NCBI GenBank assembly: GCA_037447655.1 | Contig: JBBHKE010001328.1 | Coordinates: 1-64,000 of the forward strand | Source of the DNA: Zygnema cylindricum | Taxonomy: Eukaryota > Streptophyta > Zygnematophyceae > Zygnematales > Zygnemataceae | Length of the DNA: 64,000 nt | Direction: 5' to 3' | In this document: piece after piece, positions 22,446 through 32,699 of the stretch | How the letters are laid out: every line of letters starts with the position of its first letter | Numbering within the stretch: position 1 is the stretch's first letter | Notes under the pieces: model-generated | The model's input: only the letters and a program-made list of their open reading frames with translations | What the model was told of the DNA's origin: nothing | Databases searched by the model: none | Position numbers and translations under genes: made by a program

Positions 22446-22928
22446 ACTCAGCTTTACCGGAAGGGCAATCGCAGCGGCCGTAACAAAGGAGCGAATCGCA
22501 GTGTCGCAACCATCGCAATCATCTTGGGGACGCGGCAAAGGACCGCAGCGGCGATGTTACCACACCGCAGCGCTGTAGCAGCGCAGCCACCGCAACGAAA
22601 CATGATTACGATGACGTCAGAGGATCGCAGCACCACCGCTGCGCTGACAGGAAAGCGCAACAGCGCAATTGTATTTAACTATGTGGGTAACGACGAACCC
22701 TCAGTTTCGCCGCAGCAGCGCAGTTTTATAAATGATGGACGCTGCGATACCCTCGCACGCTGCGACGCTTCGCAAAGTCCAAAAGTGAAACCCTCAACCC
22801 CCGTGAATAAAGCCGCCATCCGTCCTCACGACCAACCTAGTCTCGGCAGCTTGGAAATTGCTTCTCTCCACACAATCAGTTTACCTTCGCTTCTGGAATT
22901 ATTGGAATTGTCTGGTTCAGGAGTGTCT

Positions 22929-24203
22929 ATGGCGTCGTCGTCCTCTCCACCACCAAAAAGGAGGAGACTGGTATGGGTGGGACAAGGAGATCCAAACTGT
23001 CCCGAGAGATTATTAAGGGCGGCGGGGGCCATGGTGGAAGCAAGCAAGCGAAAAGAAGTAGAAGTGGAGCCGGAACCTGAGGAAAGTGCCAGTAGCGAGG
23101 CAGGACCTGCAGAGACCAGTGGAGGGGAGGGGTCAAAAAACTCACAGGACCCTGAATACACCCCAACCCGGGAAGGTGATCAGGAATTTAAAGAAGATCA
23201 TGAGCTATCGGAGGCGGAGGAACCGGAACGAGAACCAACACCTCCGCCAATTGAAGAGCGCGCCTCAGATCTAGAGGTGATGCGAGACCCAAACAAGGAG
23301 AGTACCGCGGACGAGCAGTTGCCTGAAAGCGCGGAAAAGAAGGCAGAGGCACAATACCCCACTGGCGACGATGTGTTCCTCCTGCAAGGGAACCGAAGAG
23401 ATCCGGAGGAGGAAAGCGAACAGGGAGAGGAAATTCTCGACTACCACTTCCCACTACCGGTCGACACCCAGCATCCGGACCTCGCCTTCATCTTCGCCAA
23501 AAGGTTTTATTGGAACCTCTCGGAGTGGCCCGAGGAATGGCGTATAGGGAAGCCTGGAGATCCTATCCGTATTCTTGCCGACGTTGCGTCACACCCAGCG
23601 TGGAATTTCATGCGGACAAAAGACCTGGGAAATAATCATAAGGGTTATATGCAGCTAAACCCTCACGCCTTACCGTTCATGGAAGTGGTAGAGGGCAACT
23701 ACAGGTATCGGATTGATGTTCTCGGGTTACTCCGTCATTATCACCCGTGGGATGTCCGCCTCCATGACATCATCTCTAGAGCGGAGGTCACCCCTGAGGT
23801 GCGGGTACTCAAGTTGGCTCGAAAGAATGCTCTGCAGCGGGCTCGAGCTGCAAGGAAACATGTGTCCTTTAAATTACGGAAGTTACCTCGGTGGGAACCG
23901 GCGGACGAAGAAGCGGAGGAAGTTTCCCCAGTGGGCGATCCTAAAGAACCCCGAATTCCGGCACCCGAGGAGCCTGCACTCGCGGACGTCCCGCCACAAC
24001 CCGAAGTACCCGAGGTTGAGGAAGGGGAAGATCAGGTTCGAGAACGAATCACTCGGCGGCGGTTGGCAGCTGCAGATCATCACATTGCGTTACTGGAGAC
24101 CCGATGTGAACAGCTCCAAAATCAACTCGACGCCCTTCGCCAGGAGTTCGAAGAGTATCGCGAGGAAACATATGACATACTCCGGCAATTGCAGTTTCCC
24201 TGA
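22929..24203 (+). CDS. Unknown 424-residue ORF at the 3' end of the gypsy element
   Basis: Intact ATG-to-TGA frame between the chromodomain and the 3' LTR. It is in frame with the chromodomain segment, so it could be a C-terminal extension of pol or a separate ORF. I chose the ATG at 22929 because it opens MASSSSPPPKRRRL, with a likely nuclear signal at residues 10-13. Residues 40-170 are acidic and Pro/Ser-rich. Residues 180-320 look folded (Trp/Tyr-rich, e.g. FYWNLSEWPEEWRIG and LLRHYHPWDVRLHD) and end in a basic stretch. Residues 325-370 are acidic again; 370-420 form a probable coiled coil (HIALLETRCEQLQNQL). I do not recognise the family. It keeps a long open frame while gag-pol upstream is riddled with stops. 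Confidence 0.7.
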   Translation: MASSSSPPPKRRRLVWVGQGDPNCPERLLRAAGAMVEASKRKEVEVEPEPEESASSEAGPAETSGGEGSKNSQDPEYTPTREGDQEFKEDHELSEAEEPEREPTPPPIEERASDLEVMRDPNKESTADEQLPESAEKKAEAQYPTGDDVFLLQGNRRDPEEESEQGEEILDYHFPLPVDTQHPDLAFIFAKRFYWNLSEWPEEWRIGKPGDPIRILADVASHPAWNFMRTKDLGNNHKGYMQLNPHALPFMEVVEGNYRYRIDVLGLLRHYHPWDVRLHDIISRAEVTPEVRVLKLARKNALQRARAARKHVSFKLRKLPRWEPADEEAEEVSPVGDPKEPRIPAPEEPALADVPPQPEVPEVEEGEDQVRERITRRRLAAADHHIALLETRCEQLQNQLDALRQEFEEYREETYDILRQLQFP

Positions 24204-24248
24204 GTCAATCAAAGTTCAGCGGGACGCTGAATCCTTAGTGGGAGGCAC

Positions 24249-24724
24249 TGTAACAGGGTTACAGAATTGGGTACTTAGTGGCTAGGGCTAGGCTGCTATA
24301 GTTGCGATTCCAGAGCAGCGCAGCTGCGATTCCAGACCAGCGCAGCATAGCAGCATAGCAACTTAGCGGCGTAGCAACTTAGTAGCGCAGCAGCGCAGCA
24401 TAGCAACGCCGCAGAATGTAGATTGAGCTGTATAGTTGTAGAAGGAAGTTTTGGATAGATCTCGGTTGACCGTGAAGGTCCACGTGTACAGCTGTATAGT
24501 ACTAGGTTGACTAGCAGTTAGTTAGTTTAAATAGTCGAGTAAGACCTAGTGAATGAGACCTCAAGTAGACCTACACAGTTAGCGCAACCTTGTACTCTCT
24601 TTCAAGTAATAAAGCGCAACCTTGTCTGTGAGTTCTGTGTGCTTATGCTGTTGCTACGGGAAGATCCTTGGTGTTTTCCGTTGTGCACTGTGACGTGTTG
24701 TGGTGTATTGTTGCCTCTTTTACA
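24249..24724 (+). repeat. 3' LTR of the gypsy element
   Basis: Starts TGTAACAGGGTTACAG, ends TCTTTTACA. Differs from the 5' LTR at roughly 18 positions, many of them C/T or G/A. The short purine stretch AGTGGGAGG just before it is the best candidate polypurine tract. Confidence 0.93.
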
Positions 24725-24729
24725 AAAAC

Positions 24730-25262
24730 ACATCGCGCATGTATTTTAAAGATAAGGTTGAAGATGACGTTTTTTGTCATCAAAGTGGGTCGAAAAACAC
24801 AAGACGACAATTTTTTGTACATCGTAAGTTTGAGGATGACGCAAATTATACTCTACAAATTTGCGATTTCTTTGTACGATTCAAACTTAGGCAGTACGGC
24901 GCTAAGTTTTACAACAAAACAACAAAAAAAAACCCTTACTTATGCAGATGGGGACATACCCTAATATTTTTAAATTTTAAGAATCTGAAAACTAACCTAC
25001 GTGGCGCCAATCATAATTGATAAATGATATTCACTGGCATGCTATAATGGAACGCCATGCCAGTAAACCATAGATGTTTCATTTGTTAAAATTTTGAAAA
25101 TTTTACGATTATGCTTTATTTTTAGGGTTTTTTAACTTTTCGTAAATTTCGTACAATTTTCGTGTACGAATAGACTGTACGGAATGTATTTTTACGGACG
25201 TATAGGTGTCGATTGTACGAATAAGCGGTACGTACATAATTTATAAAAAATAATATACGTTT
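24730..25262. other. Unassigned interval
   Basis: An open frame runs from the LTR to about 25020 (plus), but only 24730-25020 is non-LTR and nothing in it is recognisable. GGAACGCCATGCC near 25050 and AGATGTTTCATTTGT near 25074 recur inverted near 27798-27812 outside the composite element, hinting at a still older element around it. Confidence 0.35.
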
Positions 25263-25321
25263 CACCGCGAATCGTAATTAGAGTTCTGTACGCTAATTCC
25301 GTCACCCCAAATTTTGACTCT

Positions 25322-26055
25322 GGGTAAAGTTCCATCATATGTTTCTGTAATTGTACGGCAAACTCTCCAGACCGTGTCGATTGAGTCGATGTTCCATCAC
25401 GTAGAGTCTATAAGCCACGTGTATAAAATTGATAGGCGCCACGCAAGCTGCGATTCGATATTGAATATCTTTAAAATATTTAGCACATACAAACTTAACT
25501 TCAAATCTTGACTTGCGTACCATGTACCTGCGTTCGAAGTAATCATACGACAACACTTTTATACATTTTGCAGACGCCAGTCTGTACGCCAGCTCATTTT
25601 TTAGGGTTTCAATTTTGAACATAACGAAAGTCCTTTGAGAGAAATAGTGTGACAAACAAAAGTTACCGAAAATAGCGTGACGAGTGAATGTTACGAAGTT
25701 TCGTTTTTATTTTCGGTTCTATTTTGGAAACCGCGTGTCATGTGCAAATCTTAATATTTTTTGTTGGTTTTCCATCATGGCACGTAGCTAAATTGTCCAC
25801 CGTGTTACAATTTTTTTTTTGTATATGCCTACCCACCTCCTCGAGGTGGGATGAGTGTAACAGAGGAAATTGAAGTGAACTCTTCGCATATGAACATCCG
25901 ACGGCCAGTATTACATCCAAGACTTTCAGAGAGTGTCGGCAAAATTATATGTAATGTAGTTTTTATTATAAAAACAAAATAAGCAGTACGACTTGGTACG
26001 GAGGGTCGCGGATTTCTGTAAACTACGCCACTTTTCGCCTGATCGAACGTCACCC
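25322..26055 (-). mobile_element. K-family element nested in the composite, with MuDR-like ORF relic
   Basis: Plus-strand ends are GGGTAAAGTTCCATCA and GAACGTCACCC, the latter matching K-family TIRs in reverse. TCT on both sides looks like a 3-bp target duplication. On the minus strand a frame open from 25655 to 25335 encodes NELAYRLASAKCIKVL, then RRYMVRKSRFEVKFVCAK, IQYRIAACVAP and HVAYRLYVMEHRL. The spacing resembles the MuDR N-terminal DNA-binding domain of Mutator-like transposases. A palindrome CCCACCT-CCTCG-AGGTGGG sits at 25832-25850. The catalytic domain is absent, so it is non-autonomous. Confidence 0.6.
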
Positions 26056-26133
26056 TCTATCAAAAAAATAGAGTACATAATTCTAAATTATTCTTTACGT
26101 TATTTAAGGTATTTTTTGAATGAGCGTTAATAA

Positions 26134-27195
26134 TAGGGAATTGATCATGACAGTGACTGTTTTGGTTGCGCACAGTCACTTACGTCATTTTGTCAAAAAT
26201 TGTACGTTTGAAGTACATATTGGTATAAATAAAGTCCCTATTGAGTTCAAATTCGACGGTCAATCGGTTTGACAACTTTGACTCTCAAAATATTGTGTCA
26301 ACCGCTTAAAATTTTGCCGCGCTTGCGGACGTCGACCATCATAATAAAATTAGCAATTAACACGGCCGACGAACGTTTACGGTAACAAAACAACTGCAAT
26401 TACATGTAAATAAAAGTGTTGCAGATAGTCACTTTTTCTCTTTAGGTGAGCTCCAAGGTGAGAGCACTTAGCCGAAAATTAAAATTTAATCATCTAAGCC
26501 TTACATTGAACTTAGACGCAAAGTGAAACAAAATCTCTTTAAACTACAATACTATAAATCTTGTACGGAAATATTAAAACGCACGAAACGAAATAAACTT
26601 TGTACACTCTATTAAAACGAATCGGCGTAAAAATATCAATTGAAATTAAATGAAAAAAATGCGCGTCGTCACGCGCGACGGAATCGGGCCACACTATCTA
26701 CGAATCAACATTCTTACATTGACAGCAAAATTTTGTTTTGTGCGTTTTAGTATTTTTGTACAAGACTTACAGTAAATCTGTTTAATTTAAAGAGGCTTCA
26801 TTTCAATTTGCGTCTAAGACGAATGTAGCGCTTAGACGATTAAATTTCAATTTTGCGGCTAATTGCTCTCAATGTGGAGCTCACGTAAAGACAAAAAATG
26901 ATTGTTTGCAACACTTTTATTTACATGTGGTTGTTGTAGTTTTGTTACAGTAAACGTTCGCCGGTTGTGTGAATTGCTAATTTTATTATGACGTTCGACG
27001 TCCGTAAGCGCGGCAAAATTTGAAGCGGTTGAAACAATATTTTGAAAGTCAAAGTTGTCCAGCCGATTGACAGTCAAATTTGTACGCAACAGGGACTTTA
27101 TTTGTACCAATATGTACTTCAAACGTACAATTTTTGACAAATGACGTAAGCGACTGTGCGCAACCAAAACAGTCATTGTCATGGTCAATCCCCTA
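26134..27195. mobile_element. Foldback element: two 460-bp inverted arms
   Basis: The left arm from TAGGGAATTGATCATGACA (26134) to about 26600 is the reverse complement of the right arm (about 26725-27195, ending TGTCATGGTCAATCCCCTA). By eye the arms agree at roughly 85% of positions along their whole length, e.g. TTTTGGTTGCGCACAGTC near both outer ends. The loop is about 125 bp. A transcript would fold into a very long hairpin. The TAGGG ends recall hAT elements, but no 8-bp duplication is evident. Confidence 0.8.
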
Positions 27196-27834
27196 CTAAT
27201 ATCTATAATACAGTTCCATTTTAAATAGTGTGGCGTACACTCAGTGTATGATGGTGCAAAATTTTACTTTATTAAGTAAAAAAGTACAAACAATGATTTA
27301 GTACAGGCAGTTTTCATGTAACTGTGTTTTAACAAACTTCGTAATGTAAACGTCATAATGACGTGAGATTGTACGTTTTGTCAAATTTTGTACTTATACT
27401 ACGTTTTGTCAGATTTTGTACTTATACTTAACCTATTGTGGATATATTCAACGCCCAAATTTACGCCCAAATTAGAGTAAAGTTCCTTTTTGAAAAAGTT
27501 CGATCACACAAATTAGAGTTCATAACTCGTTTTTTTTTTTTTTTTACTCAAATTTTTTACTTACTCTAATTAGTAATTACGATTCGCGGTGTACTTCATT
27601 TCCTTGGTATGTACGGATCTACTTTAATCGTTTAAGATGTCGTATTGTATTTTATTCCATTTTTTTTTTTAGTTTTTCGTATTTTTATTATATAATAAGT
27701 CAAAGTCGGTCAACGCATTTAAAAAAATGTGAAATTTTGAATAATGTGCATATGCATTTTTTTTCAAAATTTGTTACCGTGCGCATAGTACGAATGAAAC
27801 ATCTATGCAGTAAACACTAGAAATAGACGTCTCC

Positions 27835-28069
27835 GCATGTTAAATGTGTTTTTATGCCTTTGTAATTAAAAAAGTACAATTTCGTACGGAGATACCCATG
27901 TCCGTACGCCACACTATTTCTATCGCAGTGTACTTCCATTATTAACTCTAATTGAAAATAAACCCTAATTAGAATAATGGAAGAAATAGAATTATAGATC
28001 GCATTTCAGGTTTTTTTTTTTGTAAAGGGCACCGAATAAGCTTTATTTACTCTAATAGCGATTGGCGTG
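27835..28069 (-). mobile_element. Truncated TA-family element
   Basis: The right end CTCTAATAGCGATTGGCGTG (one G short) and the sub-terminal block match the 8705-9253 subfamily read from its left end. Homology stops near 27840, so only about 235 bp remain. Confidence 0.6.
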
Positions 28070-28147
28070 TACTGTATTGTACACCGCCAATCGCTATTAG
28101 AGTAAAGGAATAAATAGCGTAAAAAAAATTATTGTTATTAACTCTAA

Positions 28148-28887
28148 GGGTGGCGTTCCACCAGACGAAAAGTGAGGTTGTTTACATAAATCCGGACATA
28201 TCCGTACTACGCTGTACCTCTTATTTTGTTTTTACACGCGAACAACATTACAGAGAATCTTGCCAATATTCTCTAAAGGTCTGGGAGGTAACAATGACCG
28301 TTGGATGTTTTTTCGCGAAGCATTCACGTCGAAAGTTTTTGTAAATGGTGATGTACCTCCTCAAGGTACATCACCATTTACATAAAAAAATGAGCCGCGA
28401 AACGTTGGATAATGAATGTACGTGTCAGGATGGCAACCAACGGAAATCGAAAAATTTCGCATATAATATATGCTTTCAAAAATTAAACGGAAATCACGAA
28501 AGTGATCTCGTAACGAGCTTTCGTCGCGCTTTTTTTGTTACCGGGCATTTGTCACACTATTTGTGGAAGCACTCATTCGTCACGCAAAAAAGCAGAAACC
28601 CTAAAAATTATGAATTGGCATCTGACAAGCGTTTGCGAAGAGTACAAATTTTGTGTGGTGCGATGCCCTTGGTCCGCATGTACACGGTATGCAAATGACG
28701 ATTTCGAGTTGAAGTTGGTCGGTGTAAAAAAGATTTGACGATTTTCAATATATGATCTTATCTTACGTGGTACCACTCATTTATGAGCACGTGGATTACA
28801 AACCCTGCGCGAAAGAACAACGTTCAAAATGTAGCATTCTGTAATGTTGTTCGTACGATTACAGAATTTCCTGATGGAACGCCACCC
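28148..28887 (+). mobile_element. K-family element, 740 bp, complete ends
   Basis: TIRs GGGTGGCGTTCCACCA and (reverse) GGGTGGCGTTCCATCA. TAA precedes it and TGA follows; comparison with the empty site at 8705-9253 (ACACTAATTGGGA) is compatible with a 3-bp duplication. Inside, a decayed frame (about 28590-28735) reads SVCEEYKFCVVRCPWSACTR, then NDDFELKLVGVKK. It is homologous in position to the frame in 25322-26055 and like the cysteine/CPW region of the MuDR DNA-binding domain. No catalytic domain. Confidence 0.65.
28341..28381. repeat. 18-bp perfect hairpin inside the K-family element
   Basis: GTAAATGGTGATGTACCT, a 5-nt loop CCTCA, then the exact reverse complement AGGTACATCACCATTTAC. It lies about 195 bp from the element's left end. 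Related palindromes with the same core occupy the corresponding place in other K copies. Confidence 0.85.
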
Positions 28888-29312
28888 TGATTGGGAAAAT
28901 AAATAAAAAAAACAACATATTAATTTGGGTTTTTTCGAATATAAAATGCCCGCCTTATTGATGTCTACATCATTATATGTATCCATAAAAATTTTGACAA
29001 TTCGTACGCCAAAATCTGAATATTCGAGCTTGCGTCTCTTTTTCAAGTGCACATTCACATGCATGCGCAATTACATTAAATGACTTTTTGTACATTTGTA
29101 TTTCAAAAAGTACATTTTGGTACGGTAATAACTGTCTGTACACCACACTATAAACATTGCATTGTACTACCCTTGTTAACGCTAATTAAAAAAAGAACCC
29201 TAAAAGGCGTAAAGGAAAAAATATAATTATGGATTGTATTTCATGTTTTTTTCTTTTTTAAGGGCACCGAATTAGCGTTATTTACTCTAATAGCGATTGG
29301 CGGTGTACTGTA

Positions 29313-29873
29313 CACCGTGAATCGTTATAAGACTTATGTACTCTATATCGGCGCCCCAAAATTTTGACATTGATACCCGAAATATAGTAACTGATTATAT
29401 TTTATCAGTGACGTTAATTACGGTTCTTGTAAATTAGCGTCAATTGAATTTTCGTACTTATTTCATGAATAGTATGGTGTACGAAATGTGTTTGCCGGTA
29501 CAAAACTGTACTTGATTACCGAAAATCGTACGAAATTTGTAGTTAACTTATGTCGGTTGCATACAGAACTGCGCTTAGGATAAACGTGGAGTCGAGTTTG
29601 CGACAAAAGAGTTCGCAAACCCAAATTAGAATTATGGATTAATTACACTGAAAGGACGCGACATGGTACGGATTGTCAGATTTTGTACTTTTACCTATTT
29701 TAACGTGTATTTAATGACGGCGGATTCTGTATACCTAAATCAGCGTTATAGAGAAATTACAATTAAATATATTTTTCATAATGGTATTGATACACAAATT
29801 AGAATCGATGACACTATTTTATTATTGATGCTAATAATTTCTATAGTCTAATAAGTAATAACGATTCACGGTG
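29313..29873. mobile_element. TA-family TIR element, 561 bp
   Basis: Ends CACCGTGAATCGTTATAAGA and AAGTAATAACGATTCACGGTG, flanked by TA on both sides. It starts only 7 bp after the preceding TA-family element. The interior has CGTACG words and no coding capacity. Confidence 0.7.
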
Positions 29874-29880
29874 TACTATA

Positions 29881-30668
29881 CAGCGCCAATCGCTATTAGA
29901 GTAATTAACGCTAATTCAGTGCCCTTGTAATGGAAATTCCAGTTGTTTTTGTAAATCATTGTAACATTCCACCATCGTCATTGTTTTTGTAATTGTAATC
30001 ACAGTCCGTTTCATTATACGAATATGCAATTAAGCTTTTAAGACCTAATTGGACATGCTGGCAGTTCTATTCTAACTTACCATTGTGAAGGTCTGAAGGG
30101 CCTTTGTCATTTACAGGTCTAATACATTAACCATTCGTGTTTTTTTCACTTTATAAAGGTGTTGCAGTGAAGGTTAATTAGTTCGTTCCTGTCATTTCAC
30201 CTCCCATGCCTTTCCTGTAACCATCTTCCATGCCTTTGCCGTCACCGTTCCCTTTAGCACTCGAGTCATTAGGTTTCCAAAATATTCGTTTATTTGACCA
30301 GCATTTTTTCTTTTCTTTTGCCTTGTAGGGACAGGTGGTGCTTCCCGGTTGAGCTCTCCTTTTGAAATGAGACACCACTTATAGCTTCGAGAGGAGGTTT
30401 TCTGACTTGCAGTCCTAAAGTGCGGAAAAATGAGGCCAAATTGTACGTTTTCTTCAAAATTTCACGAGGTACGACGTGAACCTCTGTTAGCGTTAATAAT
30501 ACTAATTTGTGCCGCTTTTTCTGGGCCACCTGATGTAAAATAGCATTAATAGTTATAATTGTTCTTTTAAGGAAATACGACCACGTTGCTTGGACTTCAA
30601 AATTAATCAATGAAATCAAATTAAACTCCAGGTTATATATTTCTTGACGCTAATTATAATTCACGGTA
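29881..30668. mobile_element. Diverged TA-family element (about 788 bp)
   Basis: Left end CAGCGCCAATCGCTATTAGA follows the previous element by 7 bp. A plausible right end GACGCTAATTATAATTCACGG lies at about 30648-30668, followed by TA. The ends are diverged, so the pairing is uncertain. The interior shows no gene. Confidence 0.45.
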
Positions 30669-31555
30669 TACTACAGTAAGGTCCACTGCGACTAAAATCT
30701 GAATAAAAAATGGACAATATTGCCCCACTTTAAATCTATGCACTGACTTTTGCCTTACGTTGATTTGGGAAGACGAGGCAAATAGGTTCCAGGAAGAGAG
30801 GAAGGAAATCGAGGAGGTGAAATGACAAGAGGAGTGAAACATAGAGGAAAAGTGAAATGGCGTAAGGCAAAATCGGCATTGATTGAAAATGATTTGCAGT
30901 AGCCACAAAGAAATCGGGGGTTCTCTATTAAATAGAATCTGTTAAGGAACAAAGAAGAATAGTTTTTTGCTCCTCGCGACGAAGAAAAGTGACCTGTAGG
31001 CTTCTGCAGTTCAGAATTATGAGGGAAACCTTGCTATATGACAATATTTTTCTCTTTAAGCCTCAGCTTGCGTCTTGTTAAACCAAAAAGTTTTATAATT
31101 GTCATCATCTTCTTCTCATAATCGAGAGGTTAAAAGATGAAACTTTTGCTGAAATTTTTACAAAGTTGTGTAACTCAAAGGTGCCATTAAGCATCTTTCT
31201 TACCCAACACTTTGAGAAGGAGGGCAATAGAAACAAGAGGGGGAAGGATTACAAAAGGAAGGGGAGGCAGAGTGAAGGCGTCCAGCTATGGTAGTGAAAT
31301 TCAACCGATCAAGAAATATAAGATGGCAAATTAAGCCTGTTGCTGCTTGTGTTTTCACTCTACAAATTTGCCTATTTTACCCTGAAAAGTGTTTAAGAAA
31401 GAAGCTGCTTGTTCTTGCTGCATCGCAGCTGTTTCTTGCAAATTTCCTCTCATCCCTGCTCCAGTCTTCTGCCAGCAGGGCAGCCAAAATGCCTTTCTGT
31501 GTACATCCGTGGTTCTCCAACGGTACGGTCGACTGTACTGTTGATGGTACAGTCG
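30669..31555. other. Unassigned interval
   Basis: No gene, tRNA or repeat recognised. CGTAC words, dense in the preceding 30 kb, become rare from here, so this marks the edge of the mobile-element-rich part. Confidence 0.4.
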
Positions 31556-31559
31556 GTGA

Positions 31560-32690
31560 TACAGCCCTCCAGAGTGTGTGGATGCTGTACAATTTTCCGA
31601 TCCGGGAACCTATATACAAATGAAATCCTTGTGCAAGTGAAGGCAGTGGCTGTGAATCCCATTGACATGTAGGTGAATGTAAGTTTTTTTTCAATTGACG
31701 AAGTAATGTAGGATTTAATCCCAAGGGAATGTTCAGCTTTCGCTGGCTGTTTGATAAATGACAGTCCTCGAAATTGTGGACCTAATTTCTTTTTTCTTTT
31801 TTTGATATCATGCGTCTTACTAGCTTTAAAATTCGCTTGAAGTATTGGGGAGGTTTGAAAAACAGGAATTTTTATATCTTCATGGAAGAAGTTTACATGC
31901 TTTGCAGGATAGGGTCGCAGTTCCATTCTGCATGGAGATTTCTGGCAGGAAGGGAGGAAGGAAGGGATAAAGCTTTCTGCTCATAACGAAACCAATCACA
32001 GGAAGTGAAGCGAGACGAGGAAGAGGGAGAGGGGAAGAGGAGAGGGACGGAGAAGATGTCCACTCTCAGCCAGTGAATTACAAAGAACTCCCTGAGACTT
32101 TCTTCTTTTTCCTGGCAGCGAATACTTGTTATGGGATGAGCTGGAGCTTTTCGATCGGTCGCTGTCCAGCTGGCAATTTCTCTAGGATGGCATGTGGCAG
32201 CCACCTGTGGTGACAGCACCATGGAAAAGTTTTGACAGGCTGGTGTGATGAAGACTGCACACTATGCATTGCCGGTACGTAAGCTTTCAGGGGCTTTCAA
32301 ACTTATTAGTTTCCGTTGCAGTTTCTTTTTCAGTTCTTGGAATGTAAGAGCCAGGGAACTGGTGTGCGTTTTTTTGTTAAGCCTCTGTTGTTTCTGTGAC
32401 TTTCTTTTGGGACAGAGATTGAGGAGGAACTTGGAAGGCAGTTTGACGCGGTTTTAAAGACCTTAGGAATGCTGAAAACAGAGGCAGATGGGGTGGAGCT
32501 TCACGTACCGGGAGGAATGTATTTGACAGGTATTTATTTTTGGAAGAGAAGTCTGGATGAAATGTGTGTGGTTTTGGGGAGTTTCCAGAGAGAGCTTGTG
32601 AGTTAATCCCGACCCCTACAGTTTGGCAGTTAGTGGGGCAATGGCAGTGGCTCTTCTTGCAGAGAAACAATATCAATATTGAAATCTCAC
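31560..32690 (+). pseudogene. RTN4IP1-like (medium-chain reductase) pseudogene fragment
   Basis: Three exon-like pieces appear in the order expected for an RTN4IP1/quinone-oxidoreductase-type medium-chain reductase. Near 31605-31665: TNEILVQVKAVAVNPID, the N-terminal catalytic-fold motif. At 32416-32529, bounded by AG and GT: IEEELGRQFDAVLKTLG, then TEADGVELHVPGGMYLT. Near 32612-32677: DPYSLAV followed by LLAEKQYQY, ending in a stop. The nucleotide-binding region expected between the first two pieces is not found, and the third is frameshifted relative to its start. I therefore call it a decayed gene copy. The living family comprises NADPH-dependent organellar oxidoreductases. Confidence 0.55.
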
Positions 32691-32699
32691 AACATCAGC

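Larger units (their letters stand above)
17451..24724 (+). mobile_element. Ty3/gypsy chromovirus retrotransposon, complete but coding-dead
   Basis: LTRs at 17451-17927 and 24249-24724 (about 96% alike by eye) flank gag, protease, RT, RNase H, integrase and a chromodomain in Ty3/gypsy order. A fourth coding unit of unknown type precedes the 3' LTR. Target duplication AAAAC at 17446-17450 and 24725-24729; total 7274 bp. gag-pol carries at least five in-frame stops and three frameshifts, so this copy cannot make its proteins. Chromoviruses of this layout are widespread in plants and fungi, where the chromodomain directs insertion toward particular chromatin. Confidence 0.95.
25263..27591. mobile_element. 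Composite TA-family element carrying two nested insertions, 2329 bp
   Basis: Ends CACCGCGAATCGTAATTAGA and TAATTACGATTCGCGGTG. The backbone matches the 617-bp element at 9783-10399, for example ATAGTGTGGCGTACACTCAG near 27227. Two blocks absent from that copy account for the extra length: a K-family element at 25322-26055 and a foldback at 26134-27195. The right flank is TA; the left flank is TT, probably mutated. Confidence 0.7.
28082..29305 (-). mobile_element. TA-family element with nested K-family copy, 1224 bp
   Basis: Ends CACCGCCAATCGCTATTAGA and CTCTAATAGCGATTGGCGGTG, both flanked by TA. Outside the nested copy it matches 8705-9253 in reverse orientation (AAAGGAATAAATAGCGTAAA; CAATTCGTACGCC; GGGCACCGAATTAGCG). 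The 740-bp block at 28148-28887 is missing from the 8705 copy, so it is a later insertion. Confidence 0.75.

Noticed and set aside
26134-27195. Plant microRNA precursor
   Set aside because: Arms are about 460 bp, far longer than a typical precursor; a foldback mobile element explains it better, although small-RNA production is possible.
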